The position numbers and the translations under genes are program-made. Below the pieces are notes generated by a model. That model was given only the letters and a program-made list of their open reading frames with translations. It was not told the DNA's origin and ran no database searches. 64,000 nt of DNA from Paraplanobispora siamensis (GTDB lineage: Bacteria > Actinomycetota > Actinomycetes > Streptosporangiales > Streptosporangiaceae). The stretch lies in the NCBI RefSeq assembly GCF_016863175.1, contig NZ_BOOJ01000047.1, positions 62,001 to 126,000 of the forward strand, read 5' to 3'. How positions within the stretch are numbered: position 1 is the first letter of the stretch; each line of letters starts with the position of its first letter. Positions 50,754-59,747 of this stretch are shown here, in pieces.

Positions 50754-51989
50754 ATGGGTGTCGACACCACTGTTTTCGAGCACCGTCTCGCCGGCCCGCC
50801 AGAGCCCGGCCTCACCCCCGAGGACGTGGTCGCCAGGGCCGAGGCGATGATTCCCGCGCTGGTCGAGCGTCAGGCCGAGACCGAGCAGCGCACGTACTAC
50901 GGCGAGGACGTCCACGAACAGTTCTCCGAGGCCGGTTTCTACCGGATCCTGGTGCCCCGCCGGTACGGCGGCTACGAGTTCGGGATCGACACCTTCGTCC
51001 GTGTGGCGATCAACCTCACCAGGGGCTGTCCGTCGACGGGGTGGATGTACTGCCTGGGCGCGGCGCACGCGCTGGCGGCCGCCACGATCTTCGGCGAGGC
51101 CGCGCAGGAGGAGATCTTCGCCTCCGGCGAGTTCATCTGCCCGGCGACCGTGATGCCCGGCGGGACGGCCGAGCGCACCTCCGACGGGGACTGGCTGATC
51201 AACGGCACCTGGGGTTACTGCTCGGGCTCGCCGTACGCCTCGCACTTCATCGGGCACGCGATGGTCACCCCCGACGGGGGCGGCCCGCCCGAGCCCATGA
51301 TGTTCATCGCCCCGCGCAGCCAGTGGACCCGCCTGGACGACTGGGGCGGGGCGCTGGGGCTGAAGGGCAGCGGGTCGCACAGCGTCCGCGTCGTGAACGG
51401 CCGCGTCCCCGACCACTACACCGTCAAGCAGCACATGAGCCAGATCGACGTCACCGGGGGCACCCCGGGACGCGCGCTGCACGGCCCCCAGTACGGCGGC
51501 GGGCAGCTCACCTTCATGGTGCTGGAGGACGCGCTGCTCGCGGTCGGCATGGCCAGGGGCGCGCTCGACGCCTACGAGGAGCTGATGCGCACGCGGACGA
51601 CGCCGTTCCCGCCCATCGTGCCGCGCTTCGAGGACCCGGACTTCCAGCTCAGGTACGGCAAGGCCGCCGGTCTGATCGCCGCGGCCGAGGCCGCGACCCT
51701 GGACGTGGCCCGCCAGTGGCACGAGGCGGCCGCCGCCGGCGCCGCCGCCGTCACCCGCGAGCACGAGCTCGGCCTGGCCGGGATCTGCAGCGAGGCGGTC
51801 GCCCTGAGCTGGCGCGCGGTCGAGTCCTACCTGTTCCCCACGGCGGGGTCGAGCGCCGTCCGCGGCGGCGAGCGCATCGAGCGCGTCTGGCGGGACATGT
51901 CGATGTTCGTCACCCACGCGGGCGTCTCGACGTTCCTCGCCACCATCGCCAAGCGCGACTTGGCCAAGGCCCGGTTCGGGCTCGGGTAG
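50754..51989 (+). CDS. Acyl-CoA-dehydrogenase-fold flavin monooxygenase (group D), second copy
   Basis: The 411-residue protein shares its plan with the first gene of the window: [16 protein letters not shown] near residue 70, [33 protein letters not shown] near residue 145, [11 protein letters not shown] and a helical C-terminus. It is a likely two-component hydroxylase using reduced flavin from a partner not seen in the window. It sits directly upstream of the HpaB-type hydroxylase gene, so the two may modify the same aromatic unit in turn. The distance from GAGGA to the ATG is longer than ideal, and an in-frame GTG at 50736 is an alternative start. Confidence 0.82.
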   Translation: MGVDTTVFEHRLAGPPEPGLTPEDVVARAEAMIPALVERQAETEQRTYYGEDVHEQFSEAGFYRILVPRRYGGYEFGIDTFVRVAINLTRGCPSTGWMYCLGAAHALAAATIFGEAAQEEIFASGEFICPATVMPGGTAERTSDGDWLINGTWGYCSGSPYASHFIGHAMVTPDGGGPPEPMMFIAPRSQWTRLDDWGGALGLKGSGSHSVRVVNGRVPDHYTVKQHMSQIDVTGGTPGRALHGPQYGGGQLTFMVLEDALLAVGMARGALDAYEELMRTRTTPFPPIVPRFEDPDFQLRYGKAAGLIAAAEAATLDVARQWHEAAAAGAAAVTREHELGLAGICSEAVALSWRAVESYLFPTAGSSAVRGGERIERVWRDMSMFVTHAGVSTFLATIAKRDLAKARFGLG

Positions 51990-52023
51990 CGGCCCGAGCG
52001 GAGGAAGGAAGCGAAGTAGCGCG

Positions 52024-53613
52024 ATGACAGACCTTCATGACGCACCACCCGTCGGGCCCGCCGGACAGGCGGCGGGGCCGGTAACGCGGCCCATGACCGG
52101 CGCCGAGTACATCGAGAGCCTGCGGGATGACCGGGCGATCTACCTCTACGGCGACCGGGTCAGGGACGTGACCGCCCACCCGGCCTTCCACAACCCGATC
52201 CGGATGACCGCCAGGCTCTACGACGCGCTGCACGACCCCGACCGGCGCGACGCGCTCGTGACGCCCACCGACACCGGGAGCGGGGGCTTCACCCACAGCT
52301 TCTTCACCACGCCCCGCAGCGCCGCCGACCTGGTGGCCAACCAGCGCGCGATCGCCGCGTGGGCGCGGATGAGCTACGGCTGGATGGGCCGCAGCCCCGA
52401 CTACAAGGCCGCCTTCCTCGGCACGCTGGGCGCCAACGCCGAGTTCTACGAGCCGTTCGCCGACAACGCGCGGCGCTGGTACCGGGAGTCGCAGGAGAAG
52501 GTCCTGTTCTGGAACCACGCGATCGTGCATCCGCCGGTGGACCGCAACCGGCCGCCGGACGAGGTCGCCGACGTCTTCGTGCACGTGGAGAAGGAGACAG
52601 ACGCCGGCCTGGTGGTGAGCGGGGCGAAGGTGGTGGCGACGGGCTCGGCGCTGACCCACTACAACTTCATCGCCCACTACGGCCTGCCGATCAAGGACAG
52701 GAAGTTCGCCCTGGTGGCCACCGTGCCGATGCACGCCCCGGGGCTGAAGCTGATCTGCCGCCCGTCCTACACCGCCACGGCGACCGTGATGGGCAGCCCG
52801 TTCGACTATCCGCTGTCCTCCCGGCTGGACGAGAACGACACGATCCTCGTCCTGGACAAGGTGCTCATCCCCTGGGAGAACGTCTTCATCTACGGCCACC
52901 TGGGCAAGGTCCAGCTCTTCACCGGCCGCTCCGGCTTCCCCGAGCGGTTCACCTTCCACGGGTGCACCCGCCTGGCCGTGAAGCTGGAGTTCATCGCGGG
53001 CCTGCTGGCCAAGGCGGTGGAGATCACCGGCACCAAGGACTTCCGCGGCGTGCAGAGCCGCATCGGCGAGGTGCTCGCCTGGCGCAACCTGTTCTGGGGG
53101 CTGTCGGACGCGGCCGCGCGCAACCCGGTGCCCTGGACGAACGGCGCGGTGCTGCCGAACCCGCAGTACGGCCTGGCCTACCGCTGGTTCATGCAGATCG
53201 GCTATCCCCGGGTCAAGGAGATCATCGAGCAGGACATCGCCAGCGGCCTGATCTACGTCAACTCCAGCGCCGAGGACTTCAAGAACCCCGAGGTCCGGCC
53301 GTACCTGGACAAGTACCTGCGCGGCTCGGGCGGCATCGACTCGGTCGAGCGGATCAAGGTGATGAAGCTGCTGTGGGACGCGGTGGGCACCGAGTTCGGC
53401 GGGCGGCACGAGCTGTATGAGCGCAACTACGCCGGCAACCACGAGAACACGCGCGTGGAGCTGCTGGCGGCGCAGACGGCCAACGGTCAGATGGACGGGT
53501 ACAAGGCGTTCGTCGAGCAGTGCCTGGGCGAGTACGACCTCGACGGCTGGACGGTGCCGGACCTGTCCTCCTTCGAGGAGCTGCGGCAGACCGGCGGGCT
53601 GCGCGACTTCTGA
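52024..53613 (+). CDS. HpaB/SgcC-type FADH2-dependent aromatic hydroxylase
   Basis: The 529-residue protein is a member of the 4-hydroxyphenylacetate 3-hydroxylase family. Blocks such as [61 protein letters not shown], and [11 protein letters not shown] are nearly those I remember for SgcC of the C-1027 cluster, which hydroxylates the carrier-bound chloro-beta-tyrosine ring. That makes 3- or 5-hydroxylation of a tethered tyrosine-type unit the best call. It needs a flavin reductase, not encoded in the window. It is convergent with the aminomutase gene across two strong hairpins. The 35-bp gap after the flavin monooxygenase gene contains GGAGGAAGG. Confidence 0.92.
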   Translation: MTDLHDAPPVGPAGQAAGPVTRPMTGAEYIESLRDDRAIYLYGDRVRDVTAHPAFHNPIRMTARLYDALHDPDRRDALVTPTDTGSGGFTHSFFTTPRSAADLVANQRAIAAWARMSYGWMGRSPDYKAAFLGTLGANAEFYEPFADNARRWYRESQEKVLFWNHAIVHPPVDRNRPPDEVADVFVHVEKETDAGLVVSGAKVVATGSALTHYNFIAHYGLPIKDRKFALVATVPMHAPGLKLICRPSYTATATVMGSPFDYPLSSRLDENDTILVLDKVLIPWENVFIYGHLGKVQLFTGRSGFPERFTFHGCTRLAVKLEFIAGLLAKAVEITGTKDFRGVQSRIGEVLAWRNLFWGLSDAAARNPVPWTNGAVLPNPQYGLAYRWFMQIGYPRVKEIIEQDIASGLIYVNSSAEDFKNPEVRPYLDKYLRGSGGIDSVERIKVMKLLWDAVGTEFGGRHELYERNYAGNHENTRVELLAAQTANGQMDGYKAFVEQCLGEYDLDGWTVPDLSSFEELRQTGGLRDF

Positions 53614-53634
53614 CCTGACCCGCCTGTCCGAGAG

Positions 53635-53664
53635 GGGCGCCGGGAGATTCGTCTCCCGGCGCCC
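53635..53664 (+). terminator. Hairpin terminator after the HpaB-type gene
   Basis: A perfect inverted repeat with 13-base arms (GGGCGCCGGGAGA) around TTCG, 22 bases after the stop codon. Confidence 0.9.
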
Positions 53665-53724
53665 TTCCGTCGTGCTTCCGTCGTGCTTGCGTCGTGCCGG
53701 ATCCGCCGGGGTGAGAGGCGGCCG

Positions 53725-53773
53725 CACGGAGCAGGCGCCCCCGGGTCCGGGACCCGGGGGCGCCTGCTCCGTG
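53725..53773. terminator. Second, larger hairpin between convergent genes
   Basis: A perfect inverted repeat with 24-base arms and a 1-base centre, 13 bases after the leftward aminomutase stop. Together with the previous hairpin it separates the convergent units. Confidence 0.9.
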
Positions 53774-53785
53774 CTTCGGCGTGGT

Positions 53786-55465
53786 TCAGCGGAGGGTGAC
53801 GTCGGCCTGTTCGACGGCGGCCAGGAACTCCCCGCGGGAGATCGCGGCGGCCACCAGCTCGATGTCGTCCGACATGAAGCGGTCCTTGTCCAGGGTCGGC
53901 ACGAGCGAGCGGATCCGCTCGTAGGTGGCCAGGCCGGCCGGGCTGAGCCGGTCCCTGCGTCCCGACAGGTCCACGGCCTGGGCCGCGGCGAGGAACTCCA
54001 CCGCGAGGATCCTGCTGTTGTTCTGCAGCACCCGGCGCGCGTTGCGGGCCGCGATCAGTCCCATGCTGACGACGTCCTGGTTGTCGCCGTTGGACGGCAC
54101 GCTCTGCGTGCTGGCCGGGCCGATCGTCCTGTTCTCCGCCACCAGCGCGGTGGCGGGGTACTGGGCCCCGGCGAAGCCGCTGTTGAGCCCGGGGTCGTCG
54201 GCGACGAGGAACTCGGGCAGGCCGTTGCTGAGGTGCCGGTTCAGCAGCCGGTTGGTCCGCCGCTCGGAGAAGACGCCGAGCTGGGTGAGCGCGATCGTCA
54301 GGTAGTCCATGACGAACGCGACCGGCTGGCCGTGGAAGTTCGCCCCGTGGAAGACCTCCTTGCCCTCGAAGACGAGCGGGTTGTCGTTGGAGGAGTTGAG
54401 CTCGACGCGCAGCGTGGAGGCGGCGTGGTAGACGGTGTCCCTGACGGCGCCGACGACCTGCGGGATGGCCCGCAGCGTGTACGCCTTCTGCAGGTAGACC
54501 TCGGTCCGGTGGACGCCGTGCTGCGCGGTCCCGTTGTCGTCCTTGCGCCGGGGGCGCTGCGGCTCCCTGTCGCGCAGCACCGACAGGCGCAGCGGGTCGA
54601 CGCTGAGCGCCTGGCGCAGCTCGCTGTGGTCCACGGCCAGGCCGCTGCCGTTCAGCAGGGCCCGCATGTTGGCGGCGACGTCGATCTGCCCCTGGTGCGG
54701 GCGGGCGATGTCGTGCCCGTCGGCCACGAAGGGGCTGGTGGAGCCCTGCAGGACCTCGCAGATCAGCGCGGTCACGATCTCGGCCTGCCGTACCTGGTCC
54801 AGCGCCCGGGTGACGAGCAGGCAGCCGAGCCCGGTCATCGCCGAGGTGCCGTTGATCAGCGCCAGCCCTTCCTTGAAGCGCAGTTGCAGCGGCTCGATGC
54901 CGAACTCGCGCAGCACCCGCCCGGTCTCCACGCGCCGGCCGTCGCGCAGCACGTACCCCTCGCCGATCAGCGTCGAGGCCACGTGCGCCAGCGGCGCCAG
55001 GTCGCCGCTGGCGCCCAGCGAGCCGATCTCGGGGATGGCCGGCGTGATGCCCAGGTTGAGGTAGAGCGCCAGGCGTTCGAGCAGTTCGGGGCGGACCGCC
55101 GAGTACCCCTTGGACAGGGCGTTCAGCCGGGCGGCGAGGACGGCCCTGGCCTCGTCCTCGGCGAAGATCGGGCCGACGCCGGCGCTGTGGCTGCGCACCA
55201 GGTTGGTCTGGAGCTGCACCTCGTTCGAGGTGTCCACGAGCATGTAGATCATTTCACCGTAACCGGTGGTCACGCCGTAGACCGGGACGCCGCTCGCGAT
55301 GATGTCCTCGAACACCCGCCGGTTGGCCGCGACCTTGGCCAGGGCCGCGGGAGCGACGCCACAGGTGACCTCGTTCTCGGCGATCAGCCGTACTGTCGGG
55401 ACGTCCAGGCTCTCACCATCGAAGTCGACTGACGTTGAGGTCTCAACCAGTGTCACATCACTCAC
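53786..55465 (-). CDS. MIO-dependent tyrosine 2,3-aminomutase (SgcC4-like)
   Basis: The 559-residue enzyme carries the MIO-forming Ala-Ser-Gly in IGSLGASGDLAPL near residue 150. YGVTTGYGEMIYM, LVRSHSAGVGP and PSNGDNQDVVSMGL are also present. Over nearly its whole length it agrees with SgcC4 as I remember it, so conversion of L-tyrosine to beta-tyrosine is more likely than ammonia-lyase or histidase activity. Residues about 300-325 hold an Arg/Pro-rich insertion relative to SgcC4. I chose GTG 55465 because the protein then begins at the same point as SgcC4; ATG 55489 has no ribosome site. It overlaps the NRPS gene end by 8 bases. Confidence 0.92.
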   Translation of the reverse strand: MSDVTLVETSTSVDFDGESLDVPTVRLIAENEVTCGVAPAALAKVAANRRVFEDIIASGVPVYGVTTGYGEMIYMLVDTSNEVQLQTNLVRSHSAGVGPIFAEDEARAVLAARLNALSKGYSAVRPELLERLALYLNLGITPAIPEIGSLGASGDLAPLAHVASTLIGEGYVLRDGRRVETGRVLREFGIEPLQLRFKEGLALINGTSAMTGLGCLLVTRALDQVRQAEIVTALICEVLQGSTSPFVADGHDIARPHQGQIDVAANMRALLNGSGLAVDHSELRQALSVDPLRLSVLRDREPQRPRRKDDNGTAQHGVHRTEVYLQKAYTLRAIPQVVGAVRDTVYHAASTLRVELNSSNDNPLVFEGKEVFHGANFHGQPVAFVMDYLTIALTQLGVFSERRTNRLLNRHLSNGLPEFLVADDPGLNSGFAGAQYPATALVAENRTIGPASTQSVPSNGDNQDVVSMGLIAARNARRVLQNNSRILAVEFLAAAQAVDLSGRRDRLSPAGLATYERIRSLVPTLDKDRFMSDDIELVAAAISRGEFLAAVEQADVTLR

Positions 55466-58400
55466 CCGCCGTAGATTGGTTGACTGCATCAGTGGAAAGC
55501 GCGTACGCGCGCACCTGGGCGGTCAGGCCGCCCAGGGTGGGGTTGGCGAAGAACTCCCAGAGCGGCACCTCGACGCCGAACCGTTCACGAACGCGTTCGA
55601 GCAGACGGGGCACCATCAGCGAGTTCCCGCCGACGGAGAAGAAGGGGTCGCCGTCGCCGTCCGGCTCGGCTCCCAGGACGTCCGACCAGATGGCGGCGAC
55701 CTCCAGCTCGACCGGCGTGCGCGCGGTGTCGCGCTGCCCGCCGCCGGCCGTCGCCGGCAGAGCGCGCCGGTCGATCTTGCCGCCGACGTTGCGCGGCAGC
55801 GTGGCGACCGTCCTGACCGACAGCGGCAGCGTGCTCTTGCCGAACCTGGCGCGTACGGCGGCCCGCAGGTCCGCGGCCCGCACCTGCGCCTCGCCCGCCG
55901 GCGTGCGGCGCGGCACGACGTAGGCGACCAGCCGGGTGACCCAGCCGTCCGGGCCGCTCACCGGGACGAGTGCGCACTCGGCCACCGCCTCGTGCCGGCT
56001 CAGCGCGGCCTCGATCTCGGCCAGTTCGATGCGGGTGCCATGGAACTTGATCTGGGAGTCGCCGCGGCCGCGGAACTCCAGCAGGCCGTCCCACCGCATG
56101 CGGCCGAGGTCGCCCGTGCGGTAGAAGCGGCCGTAGCCGGAGCCGCACGCCTGCAGGTGGTACACCGGCTCGAAGGCCCGGCCGTCCTCGCCGCCGGCGT
56201 ATCCCAGCGCGACGTACGGGCTCCTGACCACGATGTGGCCGGTGACGCCGGGCGGGCAGGGCCGGTCCCAGGCGTCCAGGACCACGACCTGCCGGCCGGG
56301 GATGGAGCCGCCGATCGGCGTCATGCCGTGCACCGGGGCGGTGACGTCGTACCAGGTGGCCAGGATCGTCTCCGTGGCGCCGTACAGATTGGCCAGCCGT
56401 ACGGCGGGCAGGCTCGCGCGCAGGTCGTTGGCCAGTTCCCCGGGCAGCGGCTCCCCCGCCAGCAGCAGGCAGTCGAGCGTGAGCCGCCCCGCGACGCCCT
56501 CGGCTCTGATCACGTCGAGGAGCTTGGCCGCGAAGCTCGGGACGGTCTGCAGCAGGGTGATCCGCTCGTCCGCGAGCCACTGGGCCAGCTTGTCCGGGTT
56601 GGCCCTGATGCGTTCGGGCACGGGGCACAACGTCGCACCGCCGACCAGCGCGGCGAACGTCTCGCACAGCGCGGCGTCGTAGCCGGGCGCGGCCCACTGG
56701 GCCACCCTGGCGCCCGGCCGCATCCGGAACTCGGTGGCCATCCAGGTGACGAACTGCGCCAGGCTGCCGTGCGACTGGATGATCCCCTTGGGCCTGCCGG
56801 TCGAACCCGAGGTGTAGGCGACGTACGCGGGCGCGGTGGTCGTCGGGCTGACGGGAGCGGTGAGAGTGGGCGTATCCAGGGCGGCGGGTGTGTCCAGGGC
56901 GGCGGGCGCGTCCGTGGCGGCGGGCGCCTCCAGGGCGCCGACGTCGACCACCGTGCCGCCCAGTTCCTCCTCGTACCACCGGCTGAGATCGTCCCCGGGG
57001 CCCTCCACCAGCAGGGCGAGGGGGCGCAGCTCGGCCAGCACGGCCCTGCCCCGCTCCCCCACGTCGCCGGCGCCGAGGCAGGTCAGGCGCGCCCCCGCGC
57101 CGAGCACCCCGAGCGCGGCCGTGACCTGGGCCGCTCCCGGCGCCATCCGGACGACCGCGGAGGCTCCCTCGACCTCGCCGAGCGCGCGCAGCGCGGCGCC
57201 GACGGCGGCGGCGCGGGCGTCCAGCTCGCGGTAGGTCAGGCGGGCGCCCTGCCAGTCGAGCGCGACCGCCTCCGGCGCCCGCCCGGCCCGGGCGTGCACG
57301 AGCTCGGGCGCCGAGGGCAGGAACGGGTCCAGCGCCGCAGTCCGGTCGGCCTCGCGCACCCTGGCGCGCGTCCGCGTGTAGTCCTCCAGCGGAATCTGGT
57401 CGGCGGGCAGGTCGGGCGCGCGCAGCGCGATGGCCAGGAACGTGTGCAGCTGGTCGAGCAGGAGCTCAGCCGTCCTCTCCTCGTACAGGCCCTCTCGATA
57501 GGTCAGCGAACCGGCCGGCGCGTCGCCCGCCTGCTCGACGGACAGCACGAGATCGGTCCTGGCCGCACAGGTGCGCGGCCGTACGGGGCGCACCTCGGCC
57601 GCGCCCAGCACGGGCACGGGTTCGGCCTGCTCCCGGTAGTCGAACATCACGTCGCACAGCGGGATCCTGCGCGGGTCCCGCTCCAGACCCAGCGCCTGCA
57701 CCAGCCGGTCGAAGGGCAGGCCGCGGCGGTGGTGGACCTCCTTCAGCGTCCGCGCGACCCGGCGCACGGCCTGGCGGAAGGCGATCCCGCCCGAGAGGTC
57801 GGCGCTGAGCACCAGATGGTTGCGGTACGGGCCGACGAGCGCGCCGGTCGCGGCGCCGGGGCGCACGTTCACGGCGGTGCCGACCGCCATCCGGTCCTCC
57901 CCGGTGTGCCGGCGCAGCAGGCACAGGAACGCGGCCAGCATGACCGTCGCGGGGGTGACGCCCTCCTGGTGCGCCAGCTCCGCCAGCGCGCCTCCCAGGG
58001 CGGGCGTCCACTCGAACGGGACGGCCCGGCCGTGGAAGGACGGTCCCGCGGGGCGCGGCCTGTCGGCGGGCGGCGCGGCCGAGGCGGGCGGCGGGGTCAG
58101 CGTCCCGGTCCACCAATCGAGCAGGCGGTGCAGCTCGGCGGTGTGCGCCTGGTCGCGCTGCCAGCGGGCGTAGGCGGCGTACTGGATTCCGGCGGGCGGC
58201 GGCGCCCCCCGGGCGGCGTAGCGGTCGGAGAGCTCGTCCAGCAGGATCGGAATGGACCACTCGTCCGCGACGGCCTCGTGCAGCCGCAGCACGAGGAGGT
58301 GGTCGCCGGGGCCCAGCCGTACCACGAGGAGCCGGGCGAGCGGCCCCTCCCGCGGGTCGAGCGGGGTGCGCGCGAGACCGGCGCAGAGCTCCTCGGCCGA

Positions 58401-58682
58401 TGAGCCGGTGGCGTCGATCTCGGTGAAGGCGTGCGGGTGGCAGCCCGCGGCGATCTCCTGCACGGGCAGCCCGCCGCTCTCCACGAGAGTGGTCCGCAGG
58501 ATCTCGTGGCGGAGCACGACGCCCTGCCACGCGGCGCGCAGCGCGGCCACATCGAGTTCGCCGGTCGTTCGGTAGGCACGAAACATCGTGTACGCGGGTG
58601 AATCCGGGACCAGTTTCTGCAGAAACCACGCCTGGTCCTGCAGCCACGAGGTCGCCGTTCTCTTTACACCGGACTTCCTCAC
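55458..58682 (-). CDS. NRPS module C-A-PCP with altered condensation motif
   Basis: The roughly 1074-residue protein has a condensation domain (residues about 10-430), an adenylation domain (TSGSTGRPKGII near residue 620; LYGATETI; YRTGDLG; GGKIDRRAL near 985) and a PCP (FFSVGGNSLMV). The condensation motif HHxxxDG reads HEAVADE: the second, catalytic His is Glu, so normal condensation is doubtful. A hand-aligned adenylation pocket reads D-A-C-S-L-A-L-L-A, which I cannot assign. The start is taken as GTG 58682, 13 bases after the start of the -10 CGACGATGT (leaderless); upstream ATG 58718 lies inside the promoter element. It is co-transcribed with the aminomutase. Confidence 0.85.
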   Translation of the reverse strand: MRKSGVKRTATSWLQDQAWFLQKLVPDSPAYTMFRAYRTTGELDVAALRAAWQGVVLRHEILRTTLVESGGLPVQEIAAGCHPHAFTEIDATGSSAEELCAGLARTPLDPREGPLARLLVVRLGPGDHLLVLRLHEAVADEWSIPILLDELSDRYAARGAPPPAGIQYAAYARWQRDQAHTAELHRLLDWWTGTLTPPPASAAPPADRPRPAGPSFHGRAVPFEWTPALGGALAELAHQEGVTPATVMLAAFLCLLRRHTGEDRMAVGTAVNVRPGAATGALVGPYRNHLVLSADLSGGIAFRQAVRRVARTLKEVHHRRGLPFDRLVQALGLERDPRRIPLCDVMFDYREQAEPVPVLGAAEVRPVRPRTCAARTDLVLSVEQAGDAPAGSLTYREGLYEERTAELLLDQLHTFLAIALRAPDLPADQIPLEDYTRTRARVREADRTAALDPFLPSAPELVHARAGRAPEAVALDWQGARLTYRELDARAAAVGAALRALGEVEGASAVVRMAPGAAQVTAALGVLGAGARLTCLGAGDVGERGRAVLAELRPLALLVEGPGDDLSRWYEEELGGTVVDVGALEAPAATDAPAALDTPAALDTPTLTAPVSPTTTAPAYVAYTSGSTGRPKGIIQSHGSLAQFVTWMATEFRMRPGARVAQWAAPGYDAALCETFAALVGGATLCPVPERIRANPDKLAQWLADERITLLQTVPSFAAKLLDVIRAEGVAGRLTLDCLLLAGEPLPGELANDLRASLPAVRLANLYGATETILATWYDVTAPVHGMTPIGGSIPGRQVVVLDAWDRPCPPGVTGHIVVRSPYVALGYAGGEDGRAFEPVYHLQACGSGYGRFYRTGDLGRMRWDGLLEFRGRGDSQIKFHGTRIELAEIEAALSRHEAVAECALVPVSGPDGWVTRLVAYVVPRRTPAGEAQVRAADLRAAVRARFGKSTLPLSVRTVATLPRNVGGKIDRRALPATAGGGQRDTARTPVELEVAAIWSDVLGAEPDGDGDPFFSVGGNSLMVPRLLERVRERFGVEVPLWEFFANPTLGGLTAQVRAYALSTDAVNQSTAGE

Positions 58683-58685
58683 CAC

Positions 58686-58730
58686 GACATCGTCGGCTCG
58701 GCCCGTCGCACGCGGCATCTCTTGACGTGC
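58686..58730 (-). promoter_or_regulatory. Cluster promoter for the NRPS-aminomutase operon (leaderless)
   Basis: Minus strand GCAC-GTCAA-GAGATGC (58730 to 58715) is followed 19 bases later by CGACGATGTC (to 58686), just before two GTG codons. The geometry matches the leaderless SDR at 18061. No convincing rightward copy was found for the operon at 58951. Confidence 0.72.
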
Positions 58731-58950
58731 TCCGTTGCCCGCCACTGGCAGGAAACAGCGGCCCGAAGGCAACTTGCTGTCACCGCCCCGCCTTGTTCCG
58801 GTCAGCCCGGCGTTCCACTCTGAGCGTGTAAAGGAAAACCTCCGGAATTGAAGGTCCCGGACCCCGGGGAATACGCCGGGGCAAACGGAGAAAGGCAGCG
58901 GAATCAATGGACTCAATTGATCGGGCGGAATTCACCGCGGGGAGGCCCTG

Positions 58951-59715
58951 ATGGTGGCCCTGGTCACCGGTGCGGCGGGCGGCATCGGGGCGGCGATCGC
59001 ACGGAGGCTGGGAGAGGAGGGCACCCCGGTCGCCGCCCTGGACCGCGACGAGGAGCGTCTGCGCGAGGTCGCGGAGAAGCTGACCGCCGACGGGCTGGAC
59101 GTGACCGCCTTCCCCGTGGACGTCGGCTCCGGCGCCCAGGTGGAGGCGGTGGTGGCGGAGACGGAGCGGCGGCTCGGGCCGATCGGCAAGCTGGTCAACG
59201 CCGCCGGCGTGCTGCGCCTGGGCCGGGCCGTGGCGCTGTCGGACGAGGACTGGGCGACGACGTTCTCGGTCAACGTCAACGGCGTCTTCCACCTGTCCAG
59301 AGCGGTCGTGGCCAGGATGGTGCCGCGACGCTCTGGGGCGGTCGTCACCGTCGCCTCCAACGCGGCGCTGACCGCCCGCGTGGACATGTCCGCCTACGCC
59401 GCCTCCAAGGCCGCGGCGCTGGTCTTCACCAAGACGCTGGGGCTGGAGGTGGCGGGCTACGGGATCCGCTGCAACGTGGTGACCCCGGGTTCGACCGACA
59501 CCCCGATGCTCTCCTCGCTGTGGAGCGACCACGAACGCGCGCTGCGGGCCTCGATCGAGGGCAGCCCCGGCGTGTACCGCACCGGCATCCCGCTCGGGAA
59601 GGTCGCCGAACCGGGCGACATCGCGGAGGCCGTCGCCTTCCTGCTTTCGAGCCGGGCCGATCACATCACCCTTCAGCACCTCACGGTGGACGGCGGCGCC
59701 ACTCTGGGCGCCTAG
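58951..59715 (+). CDS. 2,3-dihydro-3-hydroxyanthranilate/DHB-type dehydrogenase (EntA-like SDR)
   Basis: The 254-residue SDR has [16 protein letters not shown] at residue 5, [17 protein letters not shown] with the catalytic Ser and YAASKAAAL. The diagnostic EntA segment [13 protein letters not shown] plus [13 protein letters not shown] and [17 protein letters not shown] is almost that of 2,3-dihydro-2,3-dihydroxybenzoate dehydrogenase. Next to PhzD- and PhzE-type genes it would aromatise trans-2,3-dihydro-3-hydroxyanthranilate to 3-hydroxyanthranilate. GGGGAGG lies 5 bases before the ATG. It is the first gene of the rightward chorismate operon. Confidence 0.9.
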   Translation: MVALVTGAAGGIGAAIARRLGEEGTPVAALDRDEERLREVAEKLTADGLDVTAFPVDVGSGAQVEAVVAETERRLGPIGKLVNAAGVLRLGRAVALSDEDWATTFSVNVNGVFHLSRAVVARMVPRRSGAVVTVASNAALTARVDMSAYAASKAAALVFTKTLGLEVAGYGIRCNVVTPGSTDTPMLSSLWSDHERALRASIEGSPGVYRTGIPLGKVAEPGDIAEAVAFLLSSRADHITLQHLTVDGGATLGA

Positions 59716-59747
59716 CAATTTCCAGCACGAATGAAAGAGGAAACACA

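Noticed and set aside
53786-55465. Aminomutase as histidine ammonia-lyase
   Set aside because: The sequence around the MIO motif and throughout resembles SgcC4-type tyrosine aminomutases, and the gene is fused into an NRPS operon rather than a hut context.
55299-58403. 1034-codon open frame opposite the NRPS gene
   Set aside because: Arg/Gly/Asp-rich composition typical of a GC-rich shadow; the NRPS motifs on the other strand are unambiguous.
58683-58718. Upstream ATG (58718) as the NRPS start
   Set aside because: That codon lies within the GAGATGC half of the promoter element, so it would precede the predicted transcription start.
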